A stretch of DNA of 64,000 bases from VRUE01 sp963728835 (GCA_963728835.1 CAVSKZ010000002.1:1302001-1366000); one strand, 5' to 3'. Numbered from the stretch's first letter, positions 7,417-15,505 are shown. Numbers and translations are program-made. The notes: a model not told the origin generated them from the sequence alone.

Positions 7417-9109
7417 TCCGGCGGCGTCGGCCCGCGCCGTCCCCGCCCTCGCGATCGAGGGCCTCACCTACCGCTACCCCAACGCCGCTGGCCCCGCCCT
7501 GCGCGACGTCTCGCTTCGGCTCGCCCCGGGGGAGCTGGTCCTCCTGGCCGGCCGCTCCGCCTGCGGCAAGTCGACCCTCCTGCGGGCCGCCTGCGGCCTC
7601 GTCCCGCACTTCCACGGCGGCGAGATCGAGGGCCGCGTAGATGTGGCCGGAGTCGACGCTCTCGCCACCGGCCCCGGCGAGCTGGCGGCTGTGGTCGGCT
7701 ACGTCGCCCAGGACCCCGAGACCCAGGTCGTCTCGACCACGGTCGCGGCAGAGATCGAGCTCCCCCTGGAGATGCGCGGCGAGGGCCCGAGCTCCCGGGC
7801 TCGTGCCGTGGAGGAGGTCGCCCTGGCCCTCGCGATTCCTCACCTGCTCGGCCGGGCGGTCGACACGCTCTCCGGGGGTGAGCTGCAACGTGTCGCGCTG
7901 GCGGCCGCCCTCGTCACCCGCCCTCGTCTCGTTCTCCTCGACGAGCCGACGTCCCAGCTCGACCCTGTCGCCGGTGACGAGCTGATTTGGCTCCTGCGAC
8001 GGCTGAACGAGGAGTGGGGGGTGACGATCCTTCTTGCCGAGCACCGCTTGGAGCGCTGCCTCGCGGCTGCAGATCGCGTGGTCGCAATGAGCTCTGGCTC
8101 GATCGCCTTCGATGGCCCGCCCTGCGACTTCCTCGCCTGGGCGCAGGATGCGGACACGGCCCTGGAGACCCCCGCGGCGCGGCTCTTCTCGCTGGCGGGC
8201 ATAGAGCCTTTGCCCGTGGGTGTCCGCGATGCGCGGCAAGCGCTTCGCGGGGTGAGGGTCGATCACCCTCCTCGCTCGGCAAGAAGGAGGGCGATCGACC
8301 CCCACCCGTCCGAACCGGTCCTCCAAACCAGAGACCTGTGGGTCGAGCTGGATGCGGGGAAGGGCGCACGGGACGTGCTGCGCGGGGTCGACCTCTCGAT
8401 CCACCACGGCGAACGCGTCGCGCTGATGGGCCGCAACGGAGCCGGCAAGAGCACTCTGCTGAAGACCGCCGCCGGCTTGCTCGACCCGGCGCGCGGCAGG
8501 GTCGACGTCCCCGAGGAAATGGCCCTGCTGTCCCAGAACCCGAGCGACTACCTCGTCCGCGAGCGGGTGGGCGATGAGCTTCCGGGTGATGTGGGGCTGG
8601 CGGCGCTGCGGATAGTCGGCTTGGAGCATGAGATGGACGTCGATCCAAGGGACCTCTCAGGCGGCGAGCGTCAGCGGCTCGCCCTGGCAATCGCACTGGC
8701 GGGGCGGATGGAGGTGGGAGAGACGCCCGGCCTGGTGGCTCTCGACGAGCCGACGCGGGGGATGGACCGCGCCCGCAAGGACGACCTCGTCCAGCTGATC
8801 GAGGACCTCTCGGGCAGGGGCGCGGGCGTTCTCGTCGCCACCCACGACGTCGAGTTCGCGGCGGCCTTCGCCGAGCGCGTCGTCCTCTTGGGCGACGGCG
8901 TCGTCATCGCCGACGGCCCCGCGGCCGAAGTTCTCTCCGGCGGCTGGTACTTCGCCACCGAGGTCGCCCGCGTCCTCGACCTGCCCGGCGTGATCACCCC
9001 GGCCCAGGGCGCCACCGCCCTCCGGGCCCCAGGTGAATCTGCGTTCACCGTCGGTATAGGCGGGGTGAACGCAGATTCACCCGATTCTCAGGCGGGGGGG
9101 CCGGGCTGA
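7409..9109 (+). CDS. ecfA: Fused ECF transporter ATPase (EcfA1-EcfA2)
   Basis: A 566-residue protein with two complete ABC ATPase domains in one chain. Domain 1: Walker A GRSACGKST (about 48-56), signature LSGGELQRVALAAAL, Walker B LVLLDEPTS and switch His in LLAEHRLE. Domain 2: Walker A GRNGAGKST (about 340), signature DLSGGERQRLALAIAL, Walker B LVALDEPTRG and switch His in VATHDVEFA. All catalytic motifs look intact, so both sites should hydrolyse ATP. The linker (about 282-298) and the C-terminus (about 541-558) are each encoded by a long palindrome. It energises the transporter with EcfT (overlapping upstream) and the S component (TGATG overlap downstream). It belongs to the cytoplasmic face of the membrane. 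Confidence 0.93.
   Translation: MPDPAASARAVPALAIEGLTYRYPNAAGPALRDVSLRLAPGELVLLAGRSACGKSTLLRAACGLVPHFHGGEIEGRVDVAGVDALATGPGELAAVVGYVAQDPETQVVSTTVAAEIELPLEMRGEGPSSRARAVEEVALALAIPHLLGRAVDTLSGGELQRVALAAALVTRPRLVLLDEPTSQLDPVAGDELIWLLRRLNEEWGVTILLAEHRLERCLAAADRVVAMSSGSIAFDGPPCDFLAWAQDADTALETPAARLFSLAGIEPLPVGVRDARQALRGVRVDHPPRSARRRAIDPHPSEPVLQTRDLWVELDAGKGARDVLRGVDLSIHHGERVALMGRNGAGKSTLLKTAAGLLDPARGRVDVPEEMALLSQNPSDYLVRERVGDELPGDVGLAALRIVGLEHEMDVDPRDLSGGERQRLALAIALAGRMEVGETPGLVALDEPTRGMDRARKDDLVQLIEDLSGRGAGVLVATHDVEFAAAFAERVVLLGDGVVIADGPAAEVLSGGWYFATEVARVLDLPGVITPAQGATALRAPGESAFTVGIGGVNADSPDSQAGGPG
8250..8306. repeat. Palindrome in the inter-domain linker of ecfA
   Basis: GGGTCGATCACCCTCCT (8256-8272) pairs with 8285-8301 with one mismatch around a 12-base loop, and pairing extends partly outward. 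It encodes the Arg/Pro-rich linker between the two ATPase domains. Confidence 0.8.
9032..9081. repeat. Perfect palindrome near the 3' end of ecfA
   Basis: GGTGAATCTGCGTTCACC (9032-9049) and its exact complement (9064-9081) flank a 14-base loop. It is translated in frame as the C-terminal tail, 26 bases before the next start. Confidence 0.9.
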
Positions 9110-10962
9110 TGTCCTGGCAGCTTGCATCCTTCGCGATCCTCGGTGTGGTTCTGCTCGGCGGCTTCGCTTGGTATGAGCGCTCGCGGCCGCCGTCGCAGGT
9201 GGTGGCGCTCGTCGCCGCGCTGGCGGCGCTGGCGATCGCAGGGCGCATCGCCTTCGCCGCCTTCCCCAACGTCAAGCCGACCACCGACATCGTCGTCTTC
9301 GCCGGCTACGCCCTCGGTCCCGCGCCGGGCTTCGCCGTCGGCGCTCTCACCGGCCTCGTCTCCAACTTCTGGTTCGGCCAGGGACCGTGGACCCCGTGGC
9401 AGATGGCCGGCTGGGGGCTCTGCGGCCTGCTCGGCGCTGCGCTCGCGCTCGGCGTGCGCAACGCCGGTCGCATCACGCTTGCCGCAGTTTGCGGTTTGGT
9501 CGCCATCCCCTACGGTTTCCTGTTGAACTTCCAAGTCATGGCAACCGCAGGTGGAGAACTATCGCTCGAGCGCTTCCTCGTCTTCGAAGGGCGCGCGATT
9601 CCGTTCAACCTCGCGCACGTGATCGGCAACGTCGCCTTCGCCCTGCTCGCCGGCCCGGCGATGGTGCGGATGTTGACCCGCTTCCGCGAGCGTTTCCAGT
9701 GGCGAACGCCGGCCGTCGTCACGGCGCTGCTCCTCGCCCTCGTGCTCCCCGCCGCCGCAGCCACCCCCGCCGGTGCCGCCGGGCCGGACAGCGGGGCGGA
9801 CTGGCTCGAGTCGGTGCAGAACGCCGACGGCGGATTCGGCGCCTCGCCCGGAAGCGCCTCGAGCGCCGCGATCACCGGCTGGGCGATGCTGGGCCTGGAG
9901 GCCGCCGGCCGCAACCCCCTCGACGTCGCCCGGAACGGGCACACCCCTGTGGACTTCCTGCGCGCGAACCTCGACCAGCTGACCAGCGCCGGCGACCTCG
10001 CGCGCACGGTCCTCGCCCTGGAGGGAGCCAGCCTCGACCCGCGCGACTTCGGCGGGCGCAATCTCGTCGCCGAGTTGGAGGAGCGCCGGGCGAGCAACGG
10101 CTCCTACGTGGGCTGGCCGGGGTCGACCGCGTACGCCGTGATCGCGCTGCGTGCCGCGGGCGCAACCGGCAGCCTCCAGAAGTCCCTCTCCTGGCTGGGC
10201 GGGGTCCAGAACGGCGACGGCGGCTGGGGCGACGTCCCCGGACAGCCGAGCAACGCCGATGTGACCGGCGCCGTGATGCAGGCGATGCCCAGCACGGACG
10301 CCGCGGCGAGCGGCCTCACCTACCTGCGCCGGCATCAGCGCTCCAGCGGCGGCTTCGCCGGGGGCAGCGGCGAAGTCAACTCGCAGTCGACCTCGTGGGC
10401 GGTGCAGGGGATGATCGCCTTCGGCGCCGACCCGGCCGGCGTCGAATCGGGGGGCAAGAGCGCCCTCGACTACCTCGCGGAGAGGCAGGCTTCCGACGGG
10501 CACTACGGCTACTCGGCGAGCAGCAACCAGACTCCCGTCTGGGTCACGGCCGAAGTTCTGGTCGCGGCCTCGGGCAACTCGCTGCCCGTCTCGCCGCCAC
10601 CGCCGCGGCAGCCGAAAAAGCCGGTCTCGCCGCCCCAGGCGAGTGTTCCTCCGGTCGAAGAAACGTCACCGGCCCCGGTGGCGCCGGCCCCCGAACCTCC
10701 CTCGAGCACCGCCCCTGCCCCATCCGGCGGCGGCTCCAGCGGCGGCTCGGCCGCACCGCCCCTGGTCCCCGAAGGCGTGACGCCGGAAGCCGGCGGCGAG
10801 CTGCCGGAAACCGGCACGGCGCCCCCGGAGTCCGAGTCGCCGGTGCCGGTCGCCGATGACGACACGCCTCCGTCTGCCGAGGGGGCGATCGGCATCGGCC
10901 TCGCCGGCACCGCACTCGCCATCGGCTTTCCCTGGTGGCTGGGGAGGCGCAACGGCTGGTAG
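9109..10962 (+). CDS. ECF S component fused to an alpha/alpha toroid (transcobalamin-like) with LPETG tail
   Basis: A 617-residue composite protein, last gene of the riboswitch operon. Residues 1-224 hold six or seven membrane helices typical of an ECF substrate-binding component; the AxxxA-like stretch AALAIAGRIAFAAF and the segment TTDIVVFAGYALGPAPGF are characteristic. Residues about 225-490 are exported and carry repeated QW-type motifs (WLESVQNADGGFG, WLGGVQNGDGGWG, YLRRHQRSSGGFAGG, YLAERQASDGHYG), the signature of alpha/alpha-toroid folds. No DxDD motif is seen, so it is not an active terpene cyclase. Animal transcobalamin also combines an alpha/alpha barrel with a DUF4430-like domain. 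A Pro-rich spacer leads to LPETG (565-569), a hydrophobic segment and RRNGW. The inferred role is membrane passage and outer capture of cobalamin. Confidence 0.78.
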   Translation: MSWQLASFAILGVVLLGGFAWYERSRPPSQVVALVAALAALAIAGRIAFAAFPNVKPTTDIVVFAGYALGPAPGFAVGALTGLVSNFWFGQGPWTPWQMAGWGLCGLLGAALALGVRNAGRITLAAVCGLVAIPYGFLLNFQVMATAGGELSLERFLVFEGRAIPFNLAHVIGNVAFALLAGPAMVRMLTRFRERFQWRTPAVVTALLLALVLPAAAATPAGAAGPDSGADWLESVQNADGGFGASPGSASSAAITGWAMLGLEAAGRNPLDVARNGHTPVDFLRANLDQLTSAGDLARTVLALEGASLDPRDFGGRNLVAELEERRASNGSYVGWPGSTAYAVIALRAAGATGSLQKSLSWLGGVQNGDGGWGDVPGQPSNADVTGAVMQAMPSTDAAASGLTYLRRHQRSSGGFAGGSGEVNSQSTSWAVQGMIAFGADPAGVESGGKSALDYLAERQASDGHYGYSASSNQTPVWVTAEVLVAASGNSLPVSPPPPRQPKKPVSPPQASVPPVEETSPAPVAPAPEPPSSTAPAPSGGGSSGGSAAPPLVPEGVTPEAGGELPETGTAPPESESPVPVADDDTPPSAEGAIGIGLAGTALAIGFPWWLGRRNGW

Positions 10963-11029
10963 GGAGGGCCAGCGCGGTTACCGTGCGCCCTCACATGAAC
11001 GTAGGACAGGGGTTGCGCGGTTGCCCGGC

Positions 11030-11035
11030 TATGTT
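11030..11035 (+). promoter_or_regulatory. -10 box (TATGTT) of a probable leaderless promoter
   Basis: TATGTT ends six bases before the nitroreductase GTG at 11042, with no Shine-Dalgarno between them. Confidence 0.4.
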
Positions 11036-11041
11036 GCAGGC

Positions 11042-11552
11042 GTGGACGTCGAGACCGCGATCAGGACGCGTCGCACGCACAAGGCCTTCGGGACCGAGCC
11101 GCTCGGGCGCGCGGAGATCCTCGAGCTGCTCGAGCTGGCGCGGTGGGCCCCGAATCACCATCTGACCGCGCCATGGCGCTTTCGCATCCTGGGGCCGCGG
11201 GCCCTCGAACGCCTGAAGGAGGCCGCGGGGCCCGAGGGGGCGGCGAAGCTCGATCGCGCCCCGACCCTCATCATCGTCTCCTGCGCGCTCGGCGCCGACC
11301 CGGTCCAAAACGAGGAGGACCTGCACGCGACCGCCGTCGCCTCCTACATCGTCCTGCTCGGCGCCCATGCCCGCGGGCCTGGCCGGCTACTGGCGCACGC
11401 CCGGACTGCTGCGCTCGGCCGGCGGTCGCGGCGCCGTCGGCCTGCCCGACGCCGAGCGCTTCGTCGGCCTCCTGCACCTCGGGCGCCCGCGCCAGCAGAA
11501 GGAGCCGCCCGAGCGCCCCCCCGTGGAGCAGACGACGGTCTTCCTCGACTGA
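11042..11552 (+). CDS. Nitroreductase-family oxidoreductase, one frame break
   Basis: About 169 residues of an FMN-dependent nitroreductase-like protein. The N-terminus has the FMN phosphate-binding pattern AIRTRRTHKAFGTEPLGR, then the family helix ELLELARWAPNHHLTAPW. The frame continues to YIVLLGAHARG (about 11365) and then slips by one base; the family continuation GLAGYWRTPGLLRS follows in the +1 frame and runs to QTTVFLD at 11552. Removing one G of the run near 11369 restores a full-length gene, so this looks like a sequence error rather than decay. The stop overlaps the probable original start of glpD (TGATG). The substrate is unknown; the family includes quinone and nitroaromatic reductases. 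Confidence 0.7.
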
Positions 11553-11609
11553 TGCTCTTCGCGAGCCACAGCAATCGAGGAGATCGCCGGCCAGCACTTC
11601 GAGGTCGTC

Positions 11610-13238
11610 GTGATCGGCGGCGGCATCACCGGCGCCGGCGTCGCCCTCGACGCCGCCTCGCGCGGCTACTCGGTGGCGCTGCTCGAGCGCGGGGACTATG
11701 CCGAAGGCACCTCCAGCCGCTCCTCGAAGATGGTCCACGGCGGCCTGCGCTACCTGCAGAACCTCGACCTCGGGCTGGTGCGCGAGGCCCTGCTGGAGCG
11801 CCAGCTGCTCGTCCAGCTGGCGCCCCACCTCGTCTACCCGACGCCCTTCCTCGTCGCGGACTTTCCCGACCGCCGCCGCGACCGCCGCCTCGGGATCGCG
11901 CTCAACATGTACGACGTGATGGCGACCACGCGAGTCGGCCGCGGCCGCGGCGAGATGCGCTCGGCCAAGGAGACGGACGAGGACTTCTACTGGTCGCCGG
12001 ACCGCCACCGGATGATCGACCGCGACGAGGTGCTCGAGCTGGTGCCCGCGCTGGAGGCGCGTGACCCCAAGAACGCCTACCTCTTCTACGACTGCCAGAC
12101 CGACGACGTGCGCATGGTCCTCACCGTGCTCGGCGAGGCCGAGCGCTACGGCGCGACGATGCTGAACGGCGCCGAGGTGACCGAGGTGAAGCTCGGCGCC
12201 GGAGGCCGCGCCCGCGGCGTCGCCTTCGTCGAGGCGGAGTCGGGCGAGCGGATGGAGGTCGGCGCCGACAACGTCGTCAACGCCACCGGCGTCTTCGCCG
12301 ACCGCATCCGCCCCGAGGAGGTGGTCGAGGAGGAGGACGTGCCGCGGATCTCCCCCAGCCGGGGCACGCACCTGCTGATCGACCGCGACGTCCTCTCCAC
12401 GGGCGACGCGGCCTGCATCGTGCCAGCGGGCGAGGGGCGCGCGATCTTCGCCCTGCCCTGGTACGGGCGCACCTTGGTCGGCACCACCGACAACGACTTC
12501 GAGGGGGACATCGACCACCCGCGCCCGGGGGCCGCGGACGTCGAGTACCTGCTCGACGCCGTCAACGAGTTCTTCGGCGCCTCGCTCGGCGAGCGGGACC
12601 TGGTCGGCGCCTACGCCGGCGTCCGCCCGCTGATCGCCACCGGCGACCCGAAGAAGTCGGTCGACATCTCGCGCAAGGCCGAGCTGTATGAGACCTCCTC
12701 GGGCATGCTGACGATCACCGGTGGCAAGCTGACCACGTGGCGGCGCATGGCCAAGCAGACCGTCGACCGGCTGGTCGAGCGCGAGGGGCGCGTGGCGCCC
12801 TGCCACACGGCCGAGATCCCGCTCGGCAGGGCGGCGGAGCCGGAGGAGCTGGAGGCGCCGGAGGGCGTGGGGGAGGAGGCCATCGCCCAGCTCGCCTTTC
12901 GCTACGGGCACGCTGCGCGCAACGTCCTCGCCCTCGTCCGGGAGGACCCGAAGCTGGCGGCGCCGATCGTCGCCGGCCGTCCCGACCTGCTCGCCGAGGC
13001 CGTGGTCGCCGCCCGCCACGAGCAGGCGCGCAGCGTCGCCGACGTGCTGCTGCGCCGCACCCGGCTCGGGCTTCTCGCCGCGCCGCAGCTGCGCGACGCT
13101 GCCTCGGTGTGGGCGGTGGCCACGGCGCTCGGCGGCGAGCTGGGCTGGTCGCGCCGCCAGGTCAAGCAGGCGGCTGACGCCTGGCCCGCCGCTGCGGCCG
13201 AGGCCGGCGTCGACCCCGCGGGCTCACCAGCGATCTAG
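11610..13238 (+). CDS. glpD: Aerobic glycerol-3-phosphate dehydrogenase (FAD)
   Basis: FAD-dependent glycerol-3-phosphate dehydrogenase, oxidising sn-glycerol 3-phosphate to dihydroxyacetone phosphate and passing electrons to quinone at the membrane. The dinucleotide fold is VIGGGITGAGVALDAASRG; GTSSRSSKMVHGGLRYLQ is the family signature, with the substrate/FAD segment GTTDNDFEG and GGKLTTWRRMAKQTVD near the end of the catalytic domain. A C-terminal helical domain (DAO_C) completes it. The annotated GTG gives 542 residues but cuts the first strand. The true start is probably ATG 11551, overlapping the nitroreductase stop, if one extra A near 11572 is removed: the frame then reads MLFASHS, IEEIAGQHFEVV and joins here. 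Confidence 0.92.
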   Translation: MIGGGITGAGVALDAASRGYSVALLERGDYAEGTSSRSSKMVHGGLRYLQNLDLGLVREALLERQLLVQLAPHLVYPTPFLVADFPDRRRDRRLGIALNMYDVMATTRVGRGRGEMRSAKETDEDFYWSPDRHRMIDRDEVLELVPALEARDPKNAYLFYDCQTDDVRMVLTVLGEAERYGATMLNGAEVTEVKLGAGGRARGVAFVEAESGERMEVGADNVVNATGVFADRIRPEEVVEEEDVPRISPSRGTHLLIDRDVLSTGDAACIVPAGEGRAIFALPWYGRTLVGTTDNDFEGDIDHPRPGAADVEYLLDAVNEFFGASLGERDLVGAYAGVRPLIATGDPKKSVDISRKAELYETSSGMLTITGGKLTTWRRMAKQTVDRLVEREGRVAPCHTAEIPLGRAAEPEELEAPEGVGEEAIAQLAFRYGHAARNVLALVREDPKLAAPIVAGRPDLLAEAVVAARHEQARSVADVLLRRTRLGLLAAPQLRDAASVWAVATALGGELGWSRRQVKQAADAWPAAAAEAGVDPAGSPAI

Positions 13239-13247
13239 CCGCTGCAA

Positions 13248-13253
13248 TAACCT
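13248..13253 (+). promoter_or_regulatory. Possible -10 box (TAACCT) upstream of the Rho-like gene
   Basis: TAACCT lies nine bases upstream of the ATG at 13263, allowing at most a leader of a few bases. Confidence 0.3.
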
Positions 13254-13262
13254 GCTGCACCG

Positions 13263-14081
13263 ATGAACAAGACCGAGCTGGACTCCAAGCACATCGCCGA
13301 ACTTCACACGCTCGCCGCCGAGGCGGGCGTGCCCCGCTACCGGATGCTGCGCCGCGAGGAGCTGATCGAGAAGCTGCTCGACGGCAATCCCGCGCAGGCC
13401 GGGCGGGAGCCGAGGGGAGAGGGGGCCTCCAAACGGGAGCGGCCGCCGCGCCGCCGCCGCGAGCGCTCCAGCGCGGACCGGCCTCCCAGGGATCGCCCGC
13501 CCAGGGACCGTCCGCCGCGCGAACGCGAGGCGAAAGAGGATGCAGCCGCGCAACCCGCCGCCCCCAAGCCGGACCCGGAGCCCGCACCCGCGCCTTCTGC
13601 CGCTGCCGGCGAGGCCGAGCGTCCGCGCCGCAAACGCCGCCGCCGTCGCTTCGGCCGCAAGAGCAGGGGCCTCGGCCTCACCGACCTGCTTCTGCCCCCG
13701 CCCGGCCGCCAGGCCCTCGTCTACGGCGAGAGCCGCGCGGTCTGCACCGCGCTGCTGCGCGAGATCGCGGGCGAGCTGTCGGGTGAGTCGAGCGGCCCGG
13801 ACCCGATCGCGCTGCTGATCGATCCCAGCCCCGAGGAGCTGGCCGACTGGAAGCGCGAGGCCCCCCAGGCCGAGCTCGTCGCCGCCGCCCAGGCCCGCCA
13901 CGCCGGCGACGCCCTCGCCCAGGCCGTCCGCCGCGCCGAGTCCGGCGAAGACGTGATCCTCCTGGTCGACTCCCTGACCCGCATCGAGGATCCCGACGTG
14001 GCCAAACAGATCTTCGACGGCGGCCTCACCCAAGCAAAAGGCTCCCTAACCGTAGTAGCGGCACTAGAGCGCCAGTCTTGA
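13263..14081 (+). CDS. Rho-like protein without a P-loop (degenerate Rho paralogue)
   Basis: A 272-residue protein. Residues about 8-42 match the Rho_N helix-extension-helix (LHTLAAEAGVPRYRMLRREE). Next is a basic, Arg/Pro-rich low-complexity region of about 90 residues with DRPPRDRPPRDRPPRERE repeats, as in the insertion of actinobacterial Rho. The C-terminal 130 residues resemble the middle of the Rho ATPase: GEDVILLVDSLTRIED corresponds to Rho VIILLDSITRLAR, and AKGSLTVVAALE to GGSLTIIATAL. The Walker A segment and the R-loop part are absent, so ATP-driven translocation is not expected. It could bind RNA or modulate true Rho. It is convergent with the next gene across a family A palindrome. 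Confidence 0.7.
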   Translation: MNKTELDSKHIAELHTLAAEAGVPRYRMLRREELIEKLLDGNPAQAGREPRGEGASKRERPPRRRRERSSADRPPRDRPPRDRPPREREAKEDAAAQPAAPKPDPEPAPAPSAAAGEAERPRRKRRRRRFGRKSRGLGLTDLLLPPPGRQALVYGESRAVCTALLREIAGELSGESSGPDPIALLIDPSPEELADWKREAPQAELVAAAQARHAGDALAQAVRRAESGEDVILLVDSLTRIEDPDVAKQIFDGGLTQAKGSLTVVAALERQS

Positions 14082-14198
14082 TAGCCGGACCGAGGGCAGG
14101 GGTGGAGCGTCTTGCACTTTTTCGCGAGCGCACGCTCTCGCAAGCCCACCGCCGCCCCTCGAAAAAGTTAAGCGGAACCCCTGCCCTGGGTCCGGCTA
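14082..14198. repeat. Palindromic element, family A, copy 2
   Basis: Arms TAGCCGGACC plus AGGGCAGGGGT pair with ACCCCTGCCCT plus GGTCCGGCTA around a long interior. It shares CGTCTTGCACTTTTTCG and CCCCTCGAAAAAGTTAAG with copy 1 (3515-3621, opposite orientation). It lies between convergent genes and abuts the stop codons on both sides. Confidence 0.85.
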
Positions 14199-14663
14199 AC
14201 GCCGATACGCAATGCGCCGCCACGACGGCTCTTTGGACAGCTCGATCAGCTCCGCGCTGCGGTCCGGCTGCACGTAGCCGAAGGTCTGGGTGCGCTCGTC
14301 GAAGACGACGTCGAGCTCTCCCTCCTTGACCCGCTGGTCGAGCCAGGCGCCGCGGAAGACGAGGCGGCGCAGCCAGTGGACGAGGCTGCGGTTGGCGGGG
14401 CCGACGAGGTCGTCCCAGTTCTCGTTGATGTGCTCGCCGAGGCGGGAGCTGGGCTCGGCGATCTCGCCGCTGACGGCGAGGTCGAGCAGGTCGTCGAGCT
14501 CCTCGGCGCTGAGGCCCTGGGAGACGAAGCCGAGCTTCACCGCGGCCTGCTCGACGCGCTGGCCGAAGTCCTCCTCGTTGAAGGCGAAGCGGAGCTCTCC
14601 GTACTCGAGCACGTAGTCGGAGCCAGACTCGTAGTTCCCTCTGCGGGTCGTTTTCTTGTCCAT
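14196..14663 (-). CDS. Conserved-looking protein of unknown function
   Basis: A 155-residue soluble, acidic protein that I do not recognise. It has no signal peptide or membrane helix. A mixed alpha/beta pattern is visible: YVLEYGELRFAFNEEDFGQR, a helical Glu/Asp-rich stretch SAEELDDLLDLAVSG, and ending FGYVQPDRSAELIELS. Trp residues cluster in the middle (ENWDDLVGPANRSLVHWLRR). The ATG at 14663 is chosen; two in-frame GTG codons (up to 24 bases upstream) are alternatives, and no Shine-Dalgarno is obvious for any. It is divergent from the PHP phosphoesterase at 14774. Normal codon use and a clear third-position GC bias support it as a real gene. Confidence 0.6.
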   Translation of the reverse strand: MDKKTTRRGNYESGSDYVLEYGELRFAFNEEDFGQRVEQAAVKLGFVSQGLSAEELDDLLDLAVSGEIAEPSSRLGEHINENWDDLVGPANRSLVHWLRRLVFRGAWLDQRVKEGELDVVFDERTQTFGYVQPDRSAELIELSKEPSWRRIAYRR

Positions 14664-14773
14664 GAGTTGAAGCCGGTCCACTCTCACTAGCCCGGTGAGA
14701 GCAGATGCCGGATCATGCCGGTCATCGTAGTCCGATGCCTGCGCGAGCCCATGGCTGAAATAGCGTTTGCACC

Positions 14774-15505
14774 TTGATCGACCTCCACTGCCACATCCTC
14801 CCCGGCGTCGACGACGGGTCGCTGGACATGACCGACAGCCTCGGCATGGGCCGGCAAGCGGCCAACGACGGGATCGAGGCGATCTGCGCCACCCCCCACA
14901 TCCGCCACGACCACGACGTGCGGATCGAGGAGGTGGCGGGCCGGGTGGAGGCGCTGAACGAGCGGCTGCGCGCCGAGGGCGTCCCGGTGACCGTGCTCCA
15001 GGGCGGCGAGGTGGCGGAGACCGCGGTCGAGGACCTCGGCGAGGAGGATCTGGCGCGGGTGGCGCTGGGGAGCGGCCGCTGGATCCTGCTCGAGCCGGCG
15101 CCGGGCCCGCTGAGCGACACCCTCCTGAGCCGCGTCGCCCACCTGGCCGAGCGCGGCCACCGCACGCTGATCGCCCATCCCGAGCGTCACCTCTCGGCCG
15201 ACATGTACGCGCGGATCGCGGCCCTGGTCGCCGCCGGGGCCCTGGTGCAGGCGACCGCCGACTTCTTCCTGCGCGAGCGCACCGCGGCCGGCATGGCGAT
15301 GCTGGCGCAAGCGGGCCTGATCCACGTGCTGAGCAGCGACGCCCACTCCTCCCACGGCGGCCGCCCCGTTCACATGAGCGAGGCGTTCGAGCGCCTGGGG
15401 GCCCTCGAGCGGGTCGCGCCCCATCTCGAGTGGATGCGGGAGACGGCACCTCGCGCGATCGTCGAGGGGGCGGATCTGAAGCTCCCCTTCGGCCCGGTTA
15501 TTTGA
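14774..15505 (+). CDS. PHP-domain phosphoesterase of the CpsB/YwqE tyrosine-phosphatase type
   Basis: A 243-residue PHP-fold metalloenzyme. The metal-binding motifs are in place: IDLHCHILPGVDDG at the N-terminus, CATPHIRHDH (about 39-48), the Glu in LQGGEV, AHPERH (about 134-139) and SSDAHSSHGG (about 190-199). This set matches the manganese-dependent CpsB/YwqE family that dephosphorylates tyrosine kinases controlling capsule or exopolysaccharide synthesis. No such kinase lies in this window, so the substrate is open. The start is TTG, with TAGCGT (14761-14766) seven bases upstream and no Shine-Dalgarno. The 3' end overlaps the end of the convergent PfkB gene by eight bases. Confidence 0.82.
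   Translation: MIDLHCHILPGVDDGSLDMTDSLGMGRQAANDGIEAICATPHIRHDHDVRIEEVAGRVEALNERLRAEGVPVTVLQGGEVAETAVEDLGEEDLARVALGSGRWILLEPAPGPLSDTLLSRVAHLAERGHRTLIAHPERHLSADMYARIAALVAAGALVQATADFFLRERTAAGMAMLAQAGLIHVLSSDAHSSHGGRPVHMSEAFERLGALERVAPHLEWMRETAPRAIVEGADLKLPFGPVI

Noticed and set aside
9780..10560. The toroid as an active squalene-hopene cyclase or protein prenyltransferase
   Set aside because: QW-type repeats are present, but no DxDD or zinc-site motif is seen, the domain is exported, and it is fused to a transporter component under a B12 riboswitch.
10803..10962. LPETG as a confirmed sortase anchor
   Set aside because: The motif is about 24 residues from the hydrophobic stretch and the protein already has six or more membrane helices. 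It is noted only as a possibility.
14774..15505. Histidinol phosphatase (HisK type) for the PHP protein
   Set aside because: The motif order and the CpsB-like ends (LHCHILPGVDDG, HPERH, SSDAHSSHGG) fit the tyrosine-phosphatase-type PHP family better, and no histidine genes are adjacent.
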